Assembly: GCA_032871835.1 (NCBI GenBank)
Contig: CM065297.1
Coordinates: 29,211,598 to 29,275,597, forward strand
Length of the DNA stretch: 64,000 nucleotides
Direction: 5' to 3'
Origin: Dipteronia dyeriana
Lineage: Eukaryota > Streptophyta > Magnoliopsida > Sapindales > Sapindaceae
The notes under the pieces were generated by a model. It saw nothing but the letters and a program-made list of their open reading frames with translations. It was not told where the DNA came from and made no database searches. Positions 24,163 through 35,371 of the stretch are shown piece by piece (the first letter of the stretch is position 1; each line of letters starts with the position of its first letter). The translations under genes and the position numbers were made by a program.

Positions 24163-24345
24163 AGAGTAATGCTAGATGTCCCAATTTTTTTTTCCAAATT
24201 CTGTCACAAATGATATGGCACATGAGATGTCAGCATCTTATAAATCATGAGATTATGTGGAGACTAATGTGATGTCAACAACTCACGTGCCACATCATTT
24301 GGGACAGAATTTTGGAAAAAAAAATGGGATATCTAGCATTACTCT
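24163..24345. mobile_element. Foldback MITE, 183 bp
   Basis: The ends AGAGTAATGCTAGAT and ATCTAGCATTACTCT are inverted, and the inverted homology runs about 80 bases inward from each side, so nearly the whole element is one imperfect palindrome. It is flanked by T runs on both sides, so a target duplication cannot be defined. The long inverted repeats suggest a Mutator-like MITE, but this is inference. Confidence 0.75.
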
Positions 24346-25462
24346 TTTTTTATTATTATTATTTCTTTCAAACACACTTTTTACTTTTTTTACTTATCAA
24401 TACTATATATTGTTTCTTGTTAAAAAAAATAGATATTTATCAATGTCATCGAACACTTTTTTTTTTAAACATCATTTAACGACTATCTACCTCCACATCA
24501 ATTGGGGACATGACACAAATCTTCAATTCCTATAACTTTCTCAAATAGAAAATGGTTCTCTAATTAAAAAAAAATCTTAAAATGGATTTTTAACCAAAAA
24601 TAGAGTTTGGTTTTGAAAAAGGCAAGAAGAGAAAAGAAGTAGGGAAGAGAAAGAATAGTAAAATAATTAAAGGTAACAATTTTTTTTTTTGAAATAATAG
24701 TAAATTTGATTAAATAACATAATAATAGTCATAAATAGTATGTATTTATAAAAATATAATACAATACAATTAAATAAAGGGTATTTTTGACATTAAGTGA
24801 TGATTATTTATAAATTAGAGATTTGTTAAAAAAAATTGATAAATATAATTACAAAAGGGATGTAGATACCGTTTTTGAGGAGTGTTATTATCGTCACTCT
24901 TGATGTAATTGGGCCACTGTCCATTTCTTAAAGATAATTTAGACTTCAAGATAAATGGACTTTCCTACTTTCTTTTCTAAACTCCGGATAATTTTCTTTT
25001 GAACAAAATTACTAGTCATTCTTTCATTTGAATAATACATTTAGCTAGTATCTATTTTCAAAAAAAAAAATTTTTTTTTTTTTTTTTAAATTTCTTATTT
25101 ATTTGAATCATTGGATTGAAATCTAACAAATCTAAATTACTCATGTATAGTTATAAACCTCTATCTAACTATAGTAGCATGAGTCTTGAATAATTAAATA
25201 TATGTAAATCAAATAAAACTAGATCTAATTTCTCATACATAATAATAAGGAACTTGGACGAACTAAACGATTTTATATTTTTATATTACCTTTTAATATC
25301 AAACCGCACTGGATGGTGTGGTCCTACAATTGAATTAATATATATTAATTGTGTATTTTTATATTAATTGTGCTGTGATGACTAAAATCTAAGATATACT
25401 AATTCTATCGCCCAACTCTTTTAAAAGAAATCTACCAAATCTACACCTTTTCATAATGGATT
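24346..25462. other. AT-rich non-coding stretch
   Basis: No gene or clear repeat is recognised apart from A and T runs, including one near 25,062-25,087. Confidence 0.6.
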
Positions 25463-26082
25463 CAAAGTGTTAATAACACTCTTTAAAGATTTGAGTTTTA
25501 AGACGATCATTATCATTAACTTAATAACTTAAATTTTAATAGTTTCTAAAGTTTGGATCTAATAAAAATACTCTTAAAACACACTCATTAAAATAAGACT
25601 TGTGCTTTTTGGTGTTTCCAGTCCGAGATTTATGTTATATTTACGAGACCTATATTCTAATTTTTAAGACCTTTTATGTAATTTTCAAGACTTTTTAGGT
25701 AGTTTTCGAGATTTTTCAAGTAATTTTTAAGACTTTTCATATAGTTTCTAAGAATTTTCAGGTAATTTCTGAGACTTTTCAGATAGTTTTTAAGACTTTT
25801 TAGTTAGTTTCTGAGACTTATTATATATATTTACAATTTTCAAAATTTATTAGGTGAAAATAAAATTTACAAAAATAAAATTGTCATCTTTTTCATTGAT
25901 GATTCCATTGATGGCTGATTTCAACCTCTAATGGTGATCTTTCATCTCCATTGATGGAGGACCTTCATTGATTTTCTATTTTTCGAAAAAAAAAATGTGA
26001 AAATGACACAAACGTAAGTAATAAAAGAAAGGGTAAAGGTATTTTAGTCCATTAATGTCATTTAAACTTAATTTATTAAGCG
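25463..26082 (-). repeat. Dispersed repeat, copy A
   Basis: In reverse complement this segment aligns with 47,181-47,670. Shared landmarks in order are GTTTAAATGACA, CTAAAATACCTT, CATTGATGGAGG-like phrases, ATAGAAAATT, the 21-bp tandem block, GTGTTTTAAG and CTTAAAACT. There is no coding capacity, and no terminal repeat was found. It is not assignable to a class. Confidence 0.65.
25645..25820. repeat. 21-bp degenerate minisatellite
   Basis: About eight units of 21 bp with consensus close to AGACTTTTCAGRTARTTTYTA. It sits inside dispersed repeat copy A. Confidence 0.85.
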
Positions 26083-27430
26083 ACTTTCTTCTTACAATAC
26101 AAGTTTTTTCTTTTCCACTTTTTCCTAAATACTCTTTATTGTAAAAACTTAAATTTTAAAAATTTCTAAATAAACTTCAATTTTTTCTAAAAATATCACT
26201 TTTTTTCTTTTCACTCTTATTTTTTCAAAAACAATTAATCATAAAAACTTAAAAAAAATATTAAAATCAATTTGTTTCAAAATTATTATTACTATTCATT
26301 CATTGATCGTCTTGTCAAAAAAGGTAAATAAAAGGGCAGCTAAGTTTTTGATTTTTTTTTCCTTCATTTTACTTTTGTTTTTTTCAAAAAATTTAAGTCG
26401 ATAATACTTTAGAAAAAAAGTCTCCAATTTTTTGTTCTTTGTTGTTTGTATATGTAAACAAAAAAGCTGCAAAGATCATATTTTAAAACGAATTGTTTTA
26501 TTTCTTGTTGTAAATCATTCTCATCACTTGGGAATCAAATAAAACTTTAATGATATGAATAAATGTTTTAGGGTTTGAGACACGATAAAAGATAAATAAA
26601 TAAATAAATAAAACATCGAACTCCAGTAAAATTGGTCTGTAGTATATTTAAAATTTCTTTGAACTTGTTAGTTGTTAATATAAATTTTTTGAAACACTTG
26701 TTAGTAATTTTAATTAGGATAAGATTGTCATAAAATAAAAAAAATACAATAAAAAAATTAAAATAGAGCGTAAAATTAAATTTAATGGATTTTCATCGGT
26801 ATTACTCACTTTTTAATGTAGTGATATTCTCAAAATTCAATATATAAAAGAGTGAAATTTTCCGGCATTTCCACTTTCATAATATTGAATCCCAAGCTTT
26901 CAAATCTAAGTTGTCAATTCTCAAAATCAGGGAATTCATCATCTCTATTCAATATTTGTTAAATTATTCCATTAAACACCTCTTAATAAACCCGAATATG
27001 AGAATTTCCCAAATTTTTTTAACTTAAAGATATTATTGGAACTGTTGGGACTGAATTTAGGGTAGTATGGTATTTGCTTTTGAAAAGTTTAAATCAGATT
27101 AATTTATAATTTTGACAGTAATTTTAAGAAATAAGTTAAGAGTTACTTTTTAAAAGTGATTATGAAATAATCTATTTCAGCATTTAATGAATCTTTTAAA
27201 ATATTATTATTATTCTTATGAAATAAAGTTAAAATAATTTAAATACCACATTTCATCTTAAAATTAAATATTCTATTTAAATATTGATTTGAGTTATAAA
27301 ATCTTTTAAAAATAGTTTATTATTCTTATAGATTTTTTCCTCATTTAAATATTTTACTTAAATATTGATTTAATAAATATAATTAATGAAAAAAATGAAA
27401 TAAGATCGTAAAATCATGTATATTTTAATC
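26083..27430. other. AT-rich non-coding stretch
   Basis: No gene is recognised. It contains an AAAT-type tract near 26,590-26,612. Confidence 0.6.
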
Positions 27431-27438
27431 ATTGTAAC

Positions 27439-29234
27439 TAGGGGTGGGCACTAAGTTCGGAACCGAACAGAACCAAAAAAAGGGTGTTCGGTTCGGATCA
27501 CGGAATCAATTCGGTTTAAACCGGTTTAAAAAATTAAAAATCGAAAAGTTTTCAGTTCAAACTGGTTTGGTTTTTCAAAACCGGTTTAAACCGATTAAAC
27601 CGCCTATAAAACTTTTTTAAAAAAAGAACCATAACATTTTCTAACCTATTCTACTTCCTTCTCTTCTAATTTTTTCTCTCTACACGTCTACATTGATCTG
27701 CTCTCAACATCGATCTACATCAATCAACAACCCTAACCTTCTTTCTCTCTACATCGATCTACACACCTACAGTTCTTTCTCTCAGCATCGATCAATAACC
27801 CTAACCTTTTCTGCCCAACACCGATCTGCTCTCTTCTCCGAAACACCGATCAACATCGATCTGATCTGCTCTGCATTGATCGACTTTCCTCTGCCTAAGG
27901 TTTGTCGATCACTTTCTCTTCTTATTTTTCTAATTTTCTTCTTCTTTCTCTAATTTTCTTGTTGTCTTCTTCTTGTTGTCTTCTCGTTTGATCTGTTTCA
28001 ACAAGAAGACAACAAGAATAAAACAACAAGAAAATTAGAGAAAGGCTTCACCAATCTGCTTCTTCTTCAACTCACCCGATCTGCTTCTTCTTCAGCTCGT
28101 CGGATCTGTTTTTCTTGATTGATTTGGTTAACAAAGGTCAGCCTTGATCTCTCTTTACTTTCAGTTCTGTTTCAGTCTATGTTGTTGTCTTTGTTTTGTT
28201 TTTGTATATGTTTTCTAGGGTGTTTTGTTGGGATTGAGCTATTAGCTAGGTTTATTATCTAGGTTTATTATCTAATTTCAATTTCTACTGCTGATCTGAT
28301 TGTATGCTTGGTTAATTTATTCCCTTTTAATCATCGTATCATATATATTGTGCCCTCTTCACGGTTTTTGTTTCCAAATTTAAATCTAAAAGATGTTATA
28401 GTAATTTTTACACTATCAATACATATAGCCTTTCTTTTGATCCCAGTTAGGATGCATGGCTACTCTATTTGGTGATCTCTATCTTTTTGTTGTTTTAGAT
28501 GCTTTGTTCTGGGGTTTTGGCTCTCTTGCGTTCTTTTCATTTTTGGGCATCTCCTGGTGGTTGTTGTTCTGGTTTTAGACTCATGTTGTTCTTACTTCTT
28601 TTGCTATTTGATTAATATAATTTGCAGTTAAAAAAAATAGTACATATGACCAAGCTATTTGATTAATATAATTATGATGTTCACTCTATATCTATCATCA
28701 TGATATTAATACTTGAATAATCTTGAATCTTTACGTCAGACCTTGCTGCAATCTTGGAATGAGGTAGAAATTTTTGAAGATACTTGAAGATTCTTAAATC
28801 TTTTGATTTGGAGTTTGGATTACTTATTTTTGTTGACTAGTTGTAAATATTAATTTGAAATTATTTTATTTATAATTTTAATTTGAAGTTTGGGTTATTT
28901 ATTTTGGATGTATTATTATGTAATGTACTTATGTTATTAATTTATATTTTGTAGATTGTAGTTTGGAATGTATTAAAATGTTTTGTATATTTTGGAATGT
29001 ATTTATTTGTTGTTTATGTAGTTTGATTTGGGGTGTTTTTCGGCTTCGGGCTATTCAAATGGTAAAAATTAGTATCTAAAAACCCATTAAATTTAAAAAC
29101 ACTCTTTAAGCCCATTAACCCCAAAATTGAAATGAACCGAATCAAACCGAACCGGTTAAAATCAGTTCGGTTACCATATTTTATTCGGTTTAAACCGGTT
29201 TAAATTTGGGTGAACCGAACCGCGTCCAACCCTA
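27439..29234. mobile_element. Non-autonomous hAT-like element, 1.8 kb
   Basis: The left end TAGGGGTGGGC and the right end GTCCAACCCTA are inverted. The 8-base flanks ATTGTAAC (27,431-27,438) and ATTGTAAA (29,235-29,242) agree at 7 of 8, as expected for hAT. Both subterminal regions are full of CGGTTTAAACCGG and GAACCGAACCG words. No transposase is encoded. The interior has a CT-rich block with CATCGAT words (27,690-27,900) and a strong hairpin. Confidence 0.75.
27944..28044 (+). other. Long hairpin inside the hAT-like element
   Basis: Arm 27,944-27,987 is complementary to arm 28,001-28,044 with about five mismatches in 44 bases and a 13-nt loop. The outer 22 bases (CTTTCTCTAATTTTCTTG and on) are perfectly paired. 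The size resembles a small-RNA precursor. No expression evidence is available. Confidence 0.7.
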
Positions 29235-29420
29235 ATTGTAAATAATCTTAGCATTTTATAATAAAATTACCAAACATATGTATAGTGATTTTGAGCTGTA
29301 CAGTAGTTTTAAAAATACAATTAACTAAACATCTGATGGTTAACTTTACAGCTGATTATTCTTTTAAAATAACTAATAATGATTATTATAAAAGTTACAG
29401 TAATACCAAGCTGACCCTTA

Positions 29421-30411
29421 GGTGGTGTTTGGTTGGGTGGAATGGAAAGGAAAGAAATTCATTCCATTTGTTTGGTTTGTTAAATTCCAATGGAATGGGG
29501 ATTCCACCATTTTGGTGGAATGAACATTCCATCCAAAAACCAATGGAATGCCCATTCCATTCCATTAACACATTTTCTTTCAAAAATTAACCCTCTATCC
29601 CACAACTCAATTCCAAAAATACCCTCATTTCCCAAAATATAATATATATATATATTATAAATATCATACTATTATATAATATTTATTATTATTATTATTA
29701 TATATATATTATTATTATTATTATTATTGCATATATATATTATATTATTTATACTTTTATATTATATTATTATTATCCAAAATAAATATTATATTATACA
29801 AAATATATTATTATTATTATATTTATATATATTATATATACTTTTATATTTTATTATTATTATCCAAAATATATATTTTATTTTCTAATTTTTTATATTA
29901 TATATTATATATTATTATATACATAATGTATATATATATATTATATTTTATACTTTTATATTTTATTATTATTATCCAAAATAAACATTATATTTTCTAA
30001 TTATATATATATTATATATATAATTATATATAATATTTATTTTATAATATATAATATGTAATATATAATATTTATAATATATAATATATTATTCATATTA
30101 TAATAGTATTAATATTTTATATTATAATATATATATATAATATTTATATATAAATATAATATTATATATACTTTCATATATTTTTTTTATTATCCATATT
30201 ATATAATGTTATTATAAATGTTTTGTAATTAGGGGTATTTAAGTCAAAATACTGTTGATTCCATTTCATTCAGTTGTTAACCAAACAAAATATTACTGAT
30301 TCAGATATTGATTCTAAAGTCTCAATCAAACAAAGAAATCAGTTTTCCATTCCAATTCTCATTCTCATTACCATTCCAATTCTTATTCTATTTTGGTAAC
30401 CAAACACCACA
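29421..30411. mobile_element. Harbinger/Tourist-like element, 991 bp
   Basis: The ends GGTGGTGTTTGGTT and AACCAAACACCACA are inverted, and TTA flanks both sides (29,418-29,420 and 30,412-30,414), the usual target duplication of PIF/Harbinger. Subterminal ATTCCATTCCA words occur at both ends. The middle is almost pure A+T with a repeated phrase containing ATTATTATTATCCAAAAT. No coding sequence is present. Confidence 0.65.
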
Positions 30412-30414
30412 TTA

Positions 30415-31375
30415 ATGAATTATAATACTTATTGACTTATAACATTACACTATTATACTAACAAGTAACAAGGTGCTATGGATTTAACTATTATCCTTTT
30501 TTATTTTTAAAATTTTAAATATTTAATTTTTACCCAACAACTATAGAAACAGAAGGCATGTGATATAAGAATAAAAAAAAAAAGTTGTTAAAAGTGCATT
30601 AAGCAAGAAAGCCGAAGCGTAAACGATACACGTGGCATTCAATGGAAGGATGAACTTATATAAGCCAAAAATCGGTCAAATCCAAGAGAAGAAGGCAATT
30701 AAGAGAATTCTACATGGCGGTGGCCGTCCAACCATAGAGCGGCAGGTGTTATGATCACATGCGCCACATCAGCCGACCAATCTAGAACCATCGAACAAAC
30801 AAAAATACAATTAATGTTATTGAATAGTGAGGTAGGAAAATCTCCCTATTATGCATTAAAGAAAACGAGGTATTATATACTATTGATATTTAAAACGTTA
30901 AAAGAATTCATTTTAAATTAAATATAGGGATGATGTTATAAAAAAAAATTAAAGAATATAAAATTGAGTTTTTAATTTTAAAAACTCTTCTAAAAATTAT
31001 GATTAGAATTTTTAACTTTTTCTACTAATAATATTAAAACTCATTTAATTGTAAAATAAAAGATGAGAGAAAATATAATAATTATTTTATTAGGATTTGT
31101 CAAAAAATATAAATATATATATATCTAATTTTTTATAATTACATTGGAGATATAAATATATATTTATCTAAAAAAATAAATAAAAAAGGATCTATATTGA
31201 ATAAAAATACCGATGTGATACTTTTTATAAACTTAAAAATATATATTTACATTGAAGATGGTACGACGAAGTAATATCTATATTATTTAAAAGTAAAATT
31301 GCTTTTCCTAATTGACTGGTTTGGGTTTATGGGCAATTCAAAAAGGTATCCTACTTATTGGAGAATTGAAGTTAA

Positions 31376-31422
<47 letters not shown>

Positions 31423-31782
31423 GTTTATAATAATAAAAGGTTTTTTTATTGAATTTTTAATAGACAGTGCTCTCAAAACTCAAAAGAGTAAACAATAATA
31501 ATAATGTTAATAACAAAGGTTTATGTATCCATGTATTAAAATTTAAAAGAATTGATGTAAATATTTTATCATTCATAAGATCAAACAAGTTGGATATCTA
31601 CTCACACAAGTTACAACAATAAGGAAACCAGTCACTAAAGAAGAAAAGATCAGGCACCGAGCGTAGTTTCGATATCTACTTTTACCATTATCGTAAAAGA
31701 TGAAATGAGCTAAAAGATGTGTATAAGTCAAGATAATTTTATTTTAGTTACTATTATTAGAATAGGCTTTTAAGGCAGGATC

Positions 31783-31867
<85 letters not shown>

Positions 31868-31883
31868 AAAGTGATTTGTATTT
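30415..31883. other. AT-rich non-coding stretch with microsatellites
   Basis: No gene is supported. It has an (AAT)n tract at 31,377-31,422 and a compound (AT)n(GT)n tract at 31,786-31,867, just left of Gypsy-2. A G-box CACGTG (30,629-30,634) and TATATAA (30,657-30,663) precede a very short ORF at 30,714-30,737. Confidence 0.6.
31786..31867. repeat. (AT)n(GT)n compound microsatellite
   Basis: About 32 AT units followed by about 8 GT units, ending 11 bases before the target duplication of Gypsy-2. Confidence 0.95.
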
Positions 31884-32784
31884 TGTCGTATGTGAATTTA
31901 ACCAAGCATACACGTCATTGATAGAAAGGAGAAAATAGCCAGGTGAACGCTCAAATGGGCACTCAGAAAATATCCTACGAAGCATCATTAAAGAGAAGAA
32001 AACCCGAGTAAACCAGTAGCATGGCAAGACCTACTCGGGATCAACTAAATTACTCCAAATCGATTAAAAGTACTCGGGATTAACCAAAAAGCATCTTCTA
32101 CTCGGGCTCAAACGGATCTACTCGGGACCGACCAGTGTTATTCTTACCCGGGATAAATGCGACCCGAACAAGAAACTTAGTGCTTAATTCACACGGATTA
32201 AGTAATTAAATACGCGAAGATATCCATCAGGAAGAATCCCAAAGAGAACAGAATACTGAGCTAAAAGAATCCTCAATCAGGAAACAACTTGATTTCGCTA
32301 CAAATACTACATTCTTATAAAGAAACAAGTCCAAATAAAACTGCACTACTAGAATCTCACTCGATTTTCATAAGAGACTCCGAAACAGGAAAGAAGACAA
32401 ATCAACCTCAAGCAAGTAACCGAATCACAATTAAATACAAAGATCTTGTATTACTTGTACAAAGCAGATTAGGGTTCTATAAGCATATAAATAGACCCAT
32501 AATCTCGTTCCAAAAGATATAGGCAATATAACATACACAACAATCAACAGAAAAATACAGAGAGAAAAAAGAGAGATCGAGAGTTTGTAAACATCATATT
32601 TTCATAGTGGGTTTTGACTTGGTTGATCCTTCAACCACCCATGGACGTTTCTCCGATCATCGGAGTTTTACCACGTAAAACTTGTGTCTTCGTTACTATC
32701 TCTGAATCTCTTTCTCTTTGAATTAATAGCCGAAATCCAATCCTTATTGGCTTTTCTGATACAATCCAGAAATCGACGTCAACA
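31884..32784 (+). repeat. 5' LTR of Gypsy-2
   Basis: 901 bp, starting TGTCGTATGTGAA and ending CGACGTCAACA. It is rich in ACTCGGG words. The TATA box is near 600 bp into the LTR. Confidence 0.95.
32486..32493 (+). promoter_or_regulatory. TATA box of Gypsy-2 5' LTR
   Basis: TATAAATA, about 300 bp before the LTR end, conserved in Gypsy-1. In the 3' LTR the same site reads TATAAATA at about 43,617-43,624. Confidence 0.75.
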
Positions 32785-32786
32785 AT

Positions 32787-32804
32787 TGGCGCTAGAAGGA
32801 GAGG
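32787..32804 (+). other. Primer binding site of Gypsy-2
   Basis: TGGCGCTAGAAGGAGAGG, two bases after the LTR, identical in Gypsy-1. Confidence 0.8.
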
Positions 32805-32830
32805 TTGAACCTCCGAACTTGTTAAAAGGA

Positions 32831-34560
32831 ATGGCAGGAAGTAGAAGTAGTTCAGGGAATGGCCAAAAATCACCAGGCGATTTCCATGTTGGCAACACGT
32901 CACAAGATCCTGCAGCAAACACAGAAAACCAACCTGCACACCTGGTAGGGATCCAACAAGTTCCTCCAACCAACAGAGATCTTACGATGCTTTTTCAAGA
33001 GGCCCTGCAGCAATTGGTTACAGACGCAGCAAGGGAAGAGATTGATTTACTGGCTGCAGAAGCACATACTCCCAATTCTCCACCCGCAAGGATCCATTCG
33101 GTGGTGGTTGGGCCAGGAATAACTATGTCAGAAACCAGAAAAAACTCTTTCCCAATCAACCCGGCTGGACAGGAAACACTTGAAGAGGAACAACATCACC
33201 AGAGGCTGGACTACAATCAAACAGTACGCACTAGACACCGTAAATATGACCGGTATAAGGATCGGTCGTCATCAAAAGATAGCGATCGACCTCATCGAAA
33301 ATGTCATTACGGAGCCATGCGAGAATCTCGGCATCAAAGTGAAAAGCCAGAAAGAATGACAGTTACCCAACGGTTCAACCGTCGAGGAAGCCCGGTGGGG
33401 GACAGAGATGTCATGATCCAGAGCCTAACTCAAGAAGTCGAGAACAATAGGCGTCAAATGGATGCCTTGGTCAGACGTTATGGCTATAACGATTTATCTG
33501 ACGATGACTCAGACAGCCCATTTACCAAGGAAATCTTACGGACCCCTTTCCTAGAAAGGTTCAGGATGCCGCACGTGGAGCAGTTTAAGAAAGACACGGA
33601 CCCGAAAGAGCACGTGAGACGCTTTAAAAGCGCTATGGCCCAGTATGCCCACAGCGATCCCTTATTATGTCTCAATTTCCCATAAACTCTGGGAGACATG
33701 GGGTCGAGGTGGTTCGGAAGGTTACCTTCAGCAAGCATTAAGAGTTTCAGTGAACTAAGCAAGAGCTTCTCAAGGTAATTCCTGAGTAACGTTCACAGGA
33801 AAAAGTCAGTGGCTCATCTTGCTCAAATAAAACAAGGGAAAGATGAGTCACTGAAGAAATATCTAGGGAGATTCGGCCAAGGGGTATCAGAGATTAGCAG
33901 TGCAAACGATGAAGCAATAATCGCTGCATTCATTAATAACTTACAGAATGGACGGCTATCCTTTGATTTGAGAAGAGCATAGCTGACTAGGTATGCTGAC
34001 ATGATGGATATAGTAGGAGGATACGCACTGGCCGAAGAAGAAGAATTAGCTACAGGAGGAAGCTATATGTACGGGGGAAAGCCTCAACAGAAGGATGCTA
34101 AATCCAAGAAGCAGAATCAAAAAGGAAAGCTAAAAGGGAACGAGAAGGAGAAAAACAAGGATGGGGGTAATGGGTTCAACGCCGAGCGGTCCACAGAGAA
34201 ATACTGAGGCAGATATACCAATTACACCCCTCTTCGAAAAAAACAAGAAGAAATTTTAGCCATCTTGGAAGATAAGAATATGGTGCAAGAGTCGCGGCGA
34301 TAATCACAGTTCGCCCGGAGAGATACAACCAAGTATTGCAGGTTTCACAAGGAAACCGGGCATGAGACTTCAAAGTGTTTCCAGCTCAGAGATTACATAG
34401 AGACTCTTATTCGGGAAGGGCACCTGCGAGATGTAATCTTGAAAAAAGATGAGAGATCAAAAACTAAGAGAGAAGTCAAGGTTGATCACAACCTTGGTCA
34501 AAATCAAAGAACCAGCCCTGAAGCCAATCAAGTAATACATACAATTTTTGGAGGACCCTC
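32831..34560 (+). pseudogene. Gypsy-2 gag
   Basis: It starts at the ATG at 32,831 (MAGSRSSSGNGQ), 27 bases after the primer site. A disordered, charged N-terminal half comes first. The Retrotrans_gag core (about 33,540-34,030) has FRMPHVEQFKKDTDPKEHVR, SRWFGRLPSASIKSF and LKKYLGRFGQGVSEI, followed by a lysine-rich linker. A zinc-knuckle-like C-X2-H-X4-H-X4-C motif (YCRFHKETGHETSKCFQL) lies near 34,335-34,390. All of it is in one frame with stops at 33,683, 33,776, 33,980, 34,205 and 34,301. The first two are also stops in Gypsy-1. Gag would form the particle, and this copy would give only a truncated N-terminal protein. Confidence 0.9.
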
Positions 34561-35371
34561 TACTGGGAGAAGCAACCGAGAACGAACTTAAGAAATCAGA
34601 TAAGCAATAGAAGCAAGGAATAACTTCGACGTAAACTCAGTTGAGCCAGACCCGAAAAGGGTAAAGGAAGGATGGGACCCAATAGTCTTTACAGAGGCAG
34701 ATTCCCATGGCGTCGATGTTCGACCTAATAACGCTTTGGTTATAAGTGCCCGGAGAATTTTAATAGATAATGGGAGTTCAGCAGACATAAGCGTGGCCGT
34801 ATACGACCAGCTAAGACTAGACCGAAAAGATTTACAGCATTTCCATACTCCATTAAAAGGGTTTTGAGGGATAGAGGTCAGGGCACTCGGGAAGGTAAAA
34901 CTACCCGTAAAGATCGGAACGGCACCATGCCAAAGGACTGTCCTGCTCGACTTCATGGTAGTTGACTTGGATAATTGACTGTATAATGCATTATTGGGCC
35001 GGCCATTTCTGAATAAAACAAGAGCCGTGACGGCCACTTATGCATTAATGATCAAGTTCCCAACAAAACAAGGGGTTGGAATAGTCAAGGGATCCCAAGA
35101 GATGGCCCGAAGAGCAAACCTGTCAGTATACAGAGACAAGCATGATGCTGAACAAGTGTGCACCATAATGCAGCCAAATCAGTGTAAAGAATCCTTGTCA
35201 TTCGAACTGGATCAAAGGGAGGACCCGAATGAATACAAAACAGAATTGGTTGAAGTAGTACTTGAAGAAGACGAACCGTATAAGAAAATCAAGATCGGGG
35301 CCAACTTGGATGGAAAAGTCAAGCAAGACTTAACCAATCTGCTTAGAGAGTACAAAGATGTATTCGCTTAG
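34561..35371 (+). pseudogene. Gypsy-2 protease region
   Basis: It continues the gag frame. The retropepsin motif L-I-D-N-G-S-S-A-D lies near 34,759-34,785, so the catalytic Asp is intact, unlike Gypsy-1. The family block LLGRPFLNKTRAVTATYALM is at 34,990-35,050. Stops occur at 34,589, 34,601, 34,865, 34,976 and 35,369. It should process the Gag-Pol polyprotein. Confidence 0.85.

Noticed and set aside
27693..27953. 86-codon ORF in the hAT-like element
   Set aside because: It translates the repeated CATCGAT/CT-rich block. The composition is repetitive and no domain is seen.
29285..29590. 101-codon ORF across the Harbinger-like end
   Set aside because: It crosses the element border and reads the repeated ATTCCATTCC words.
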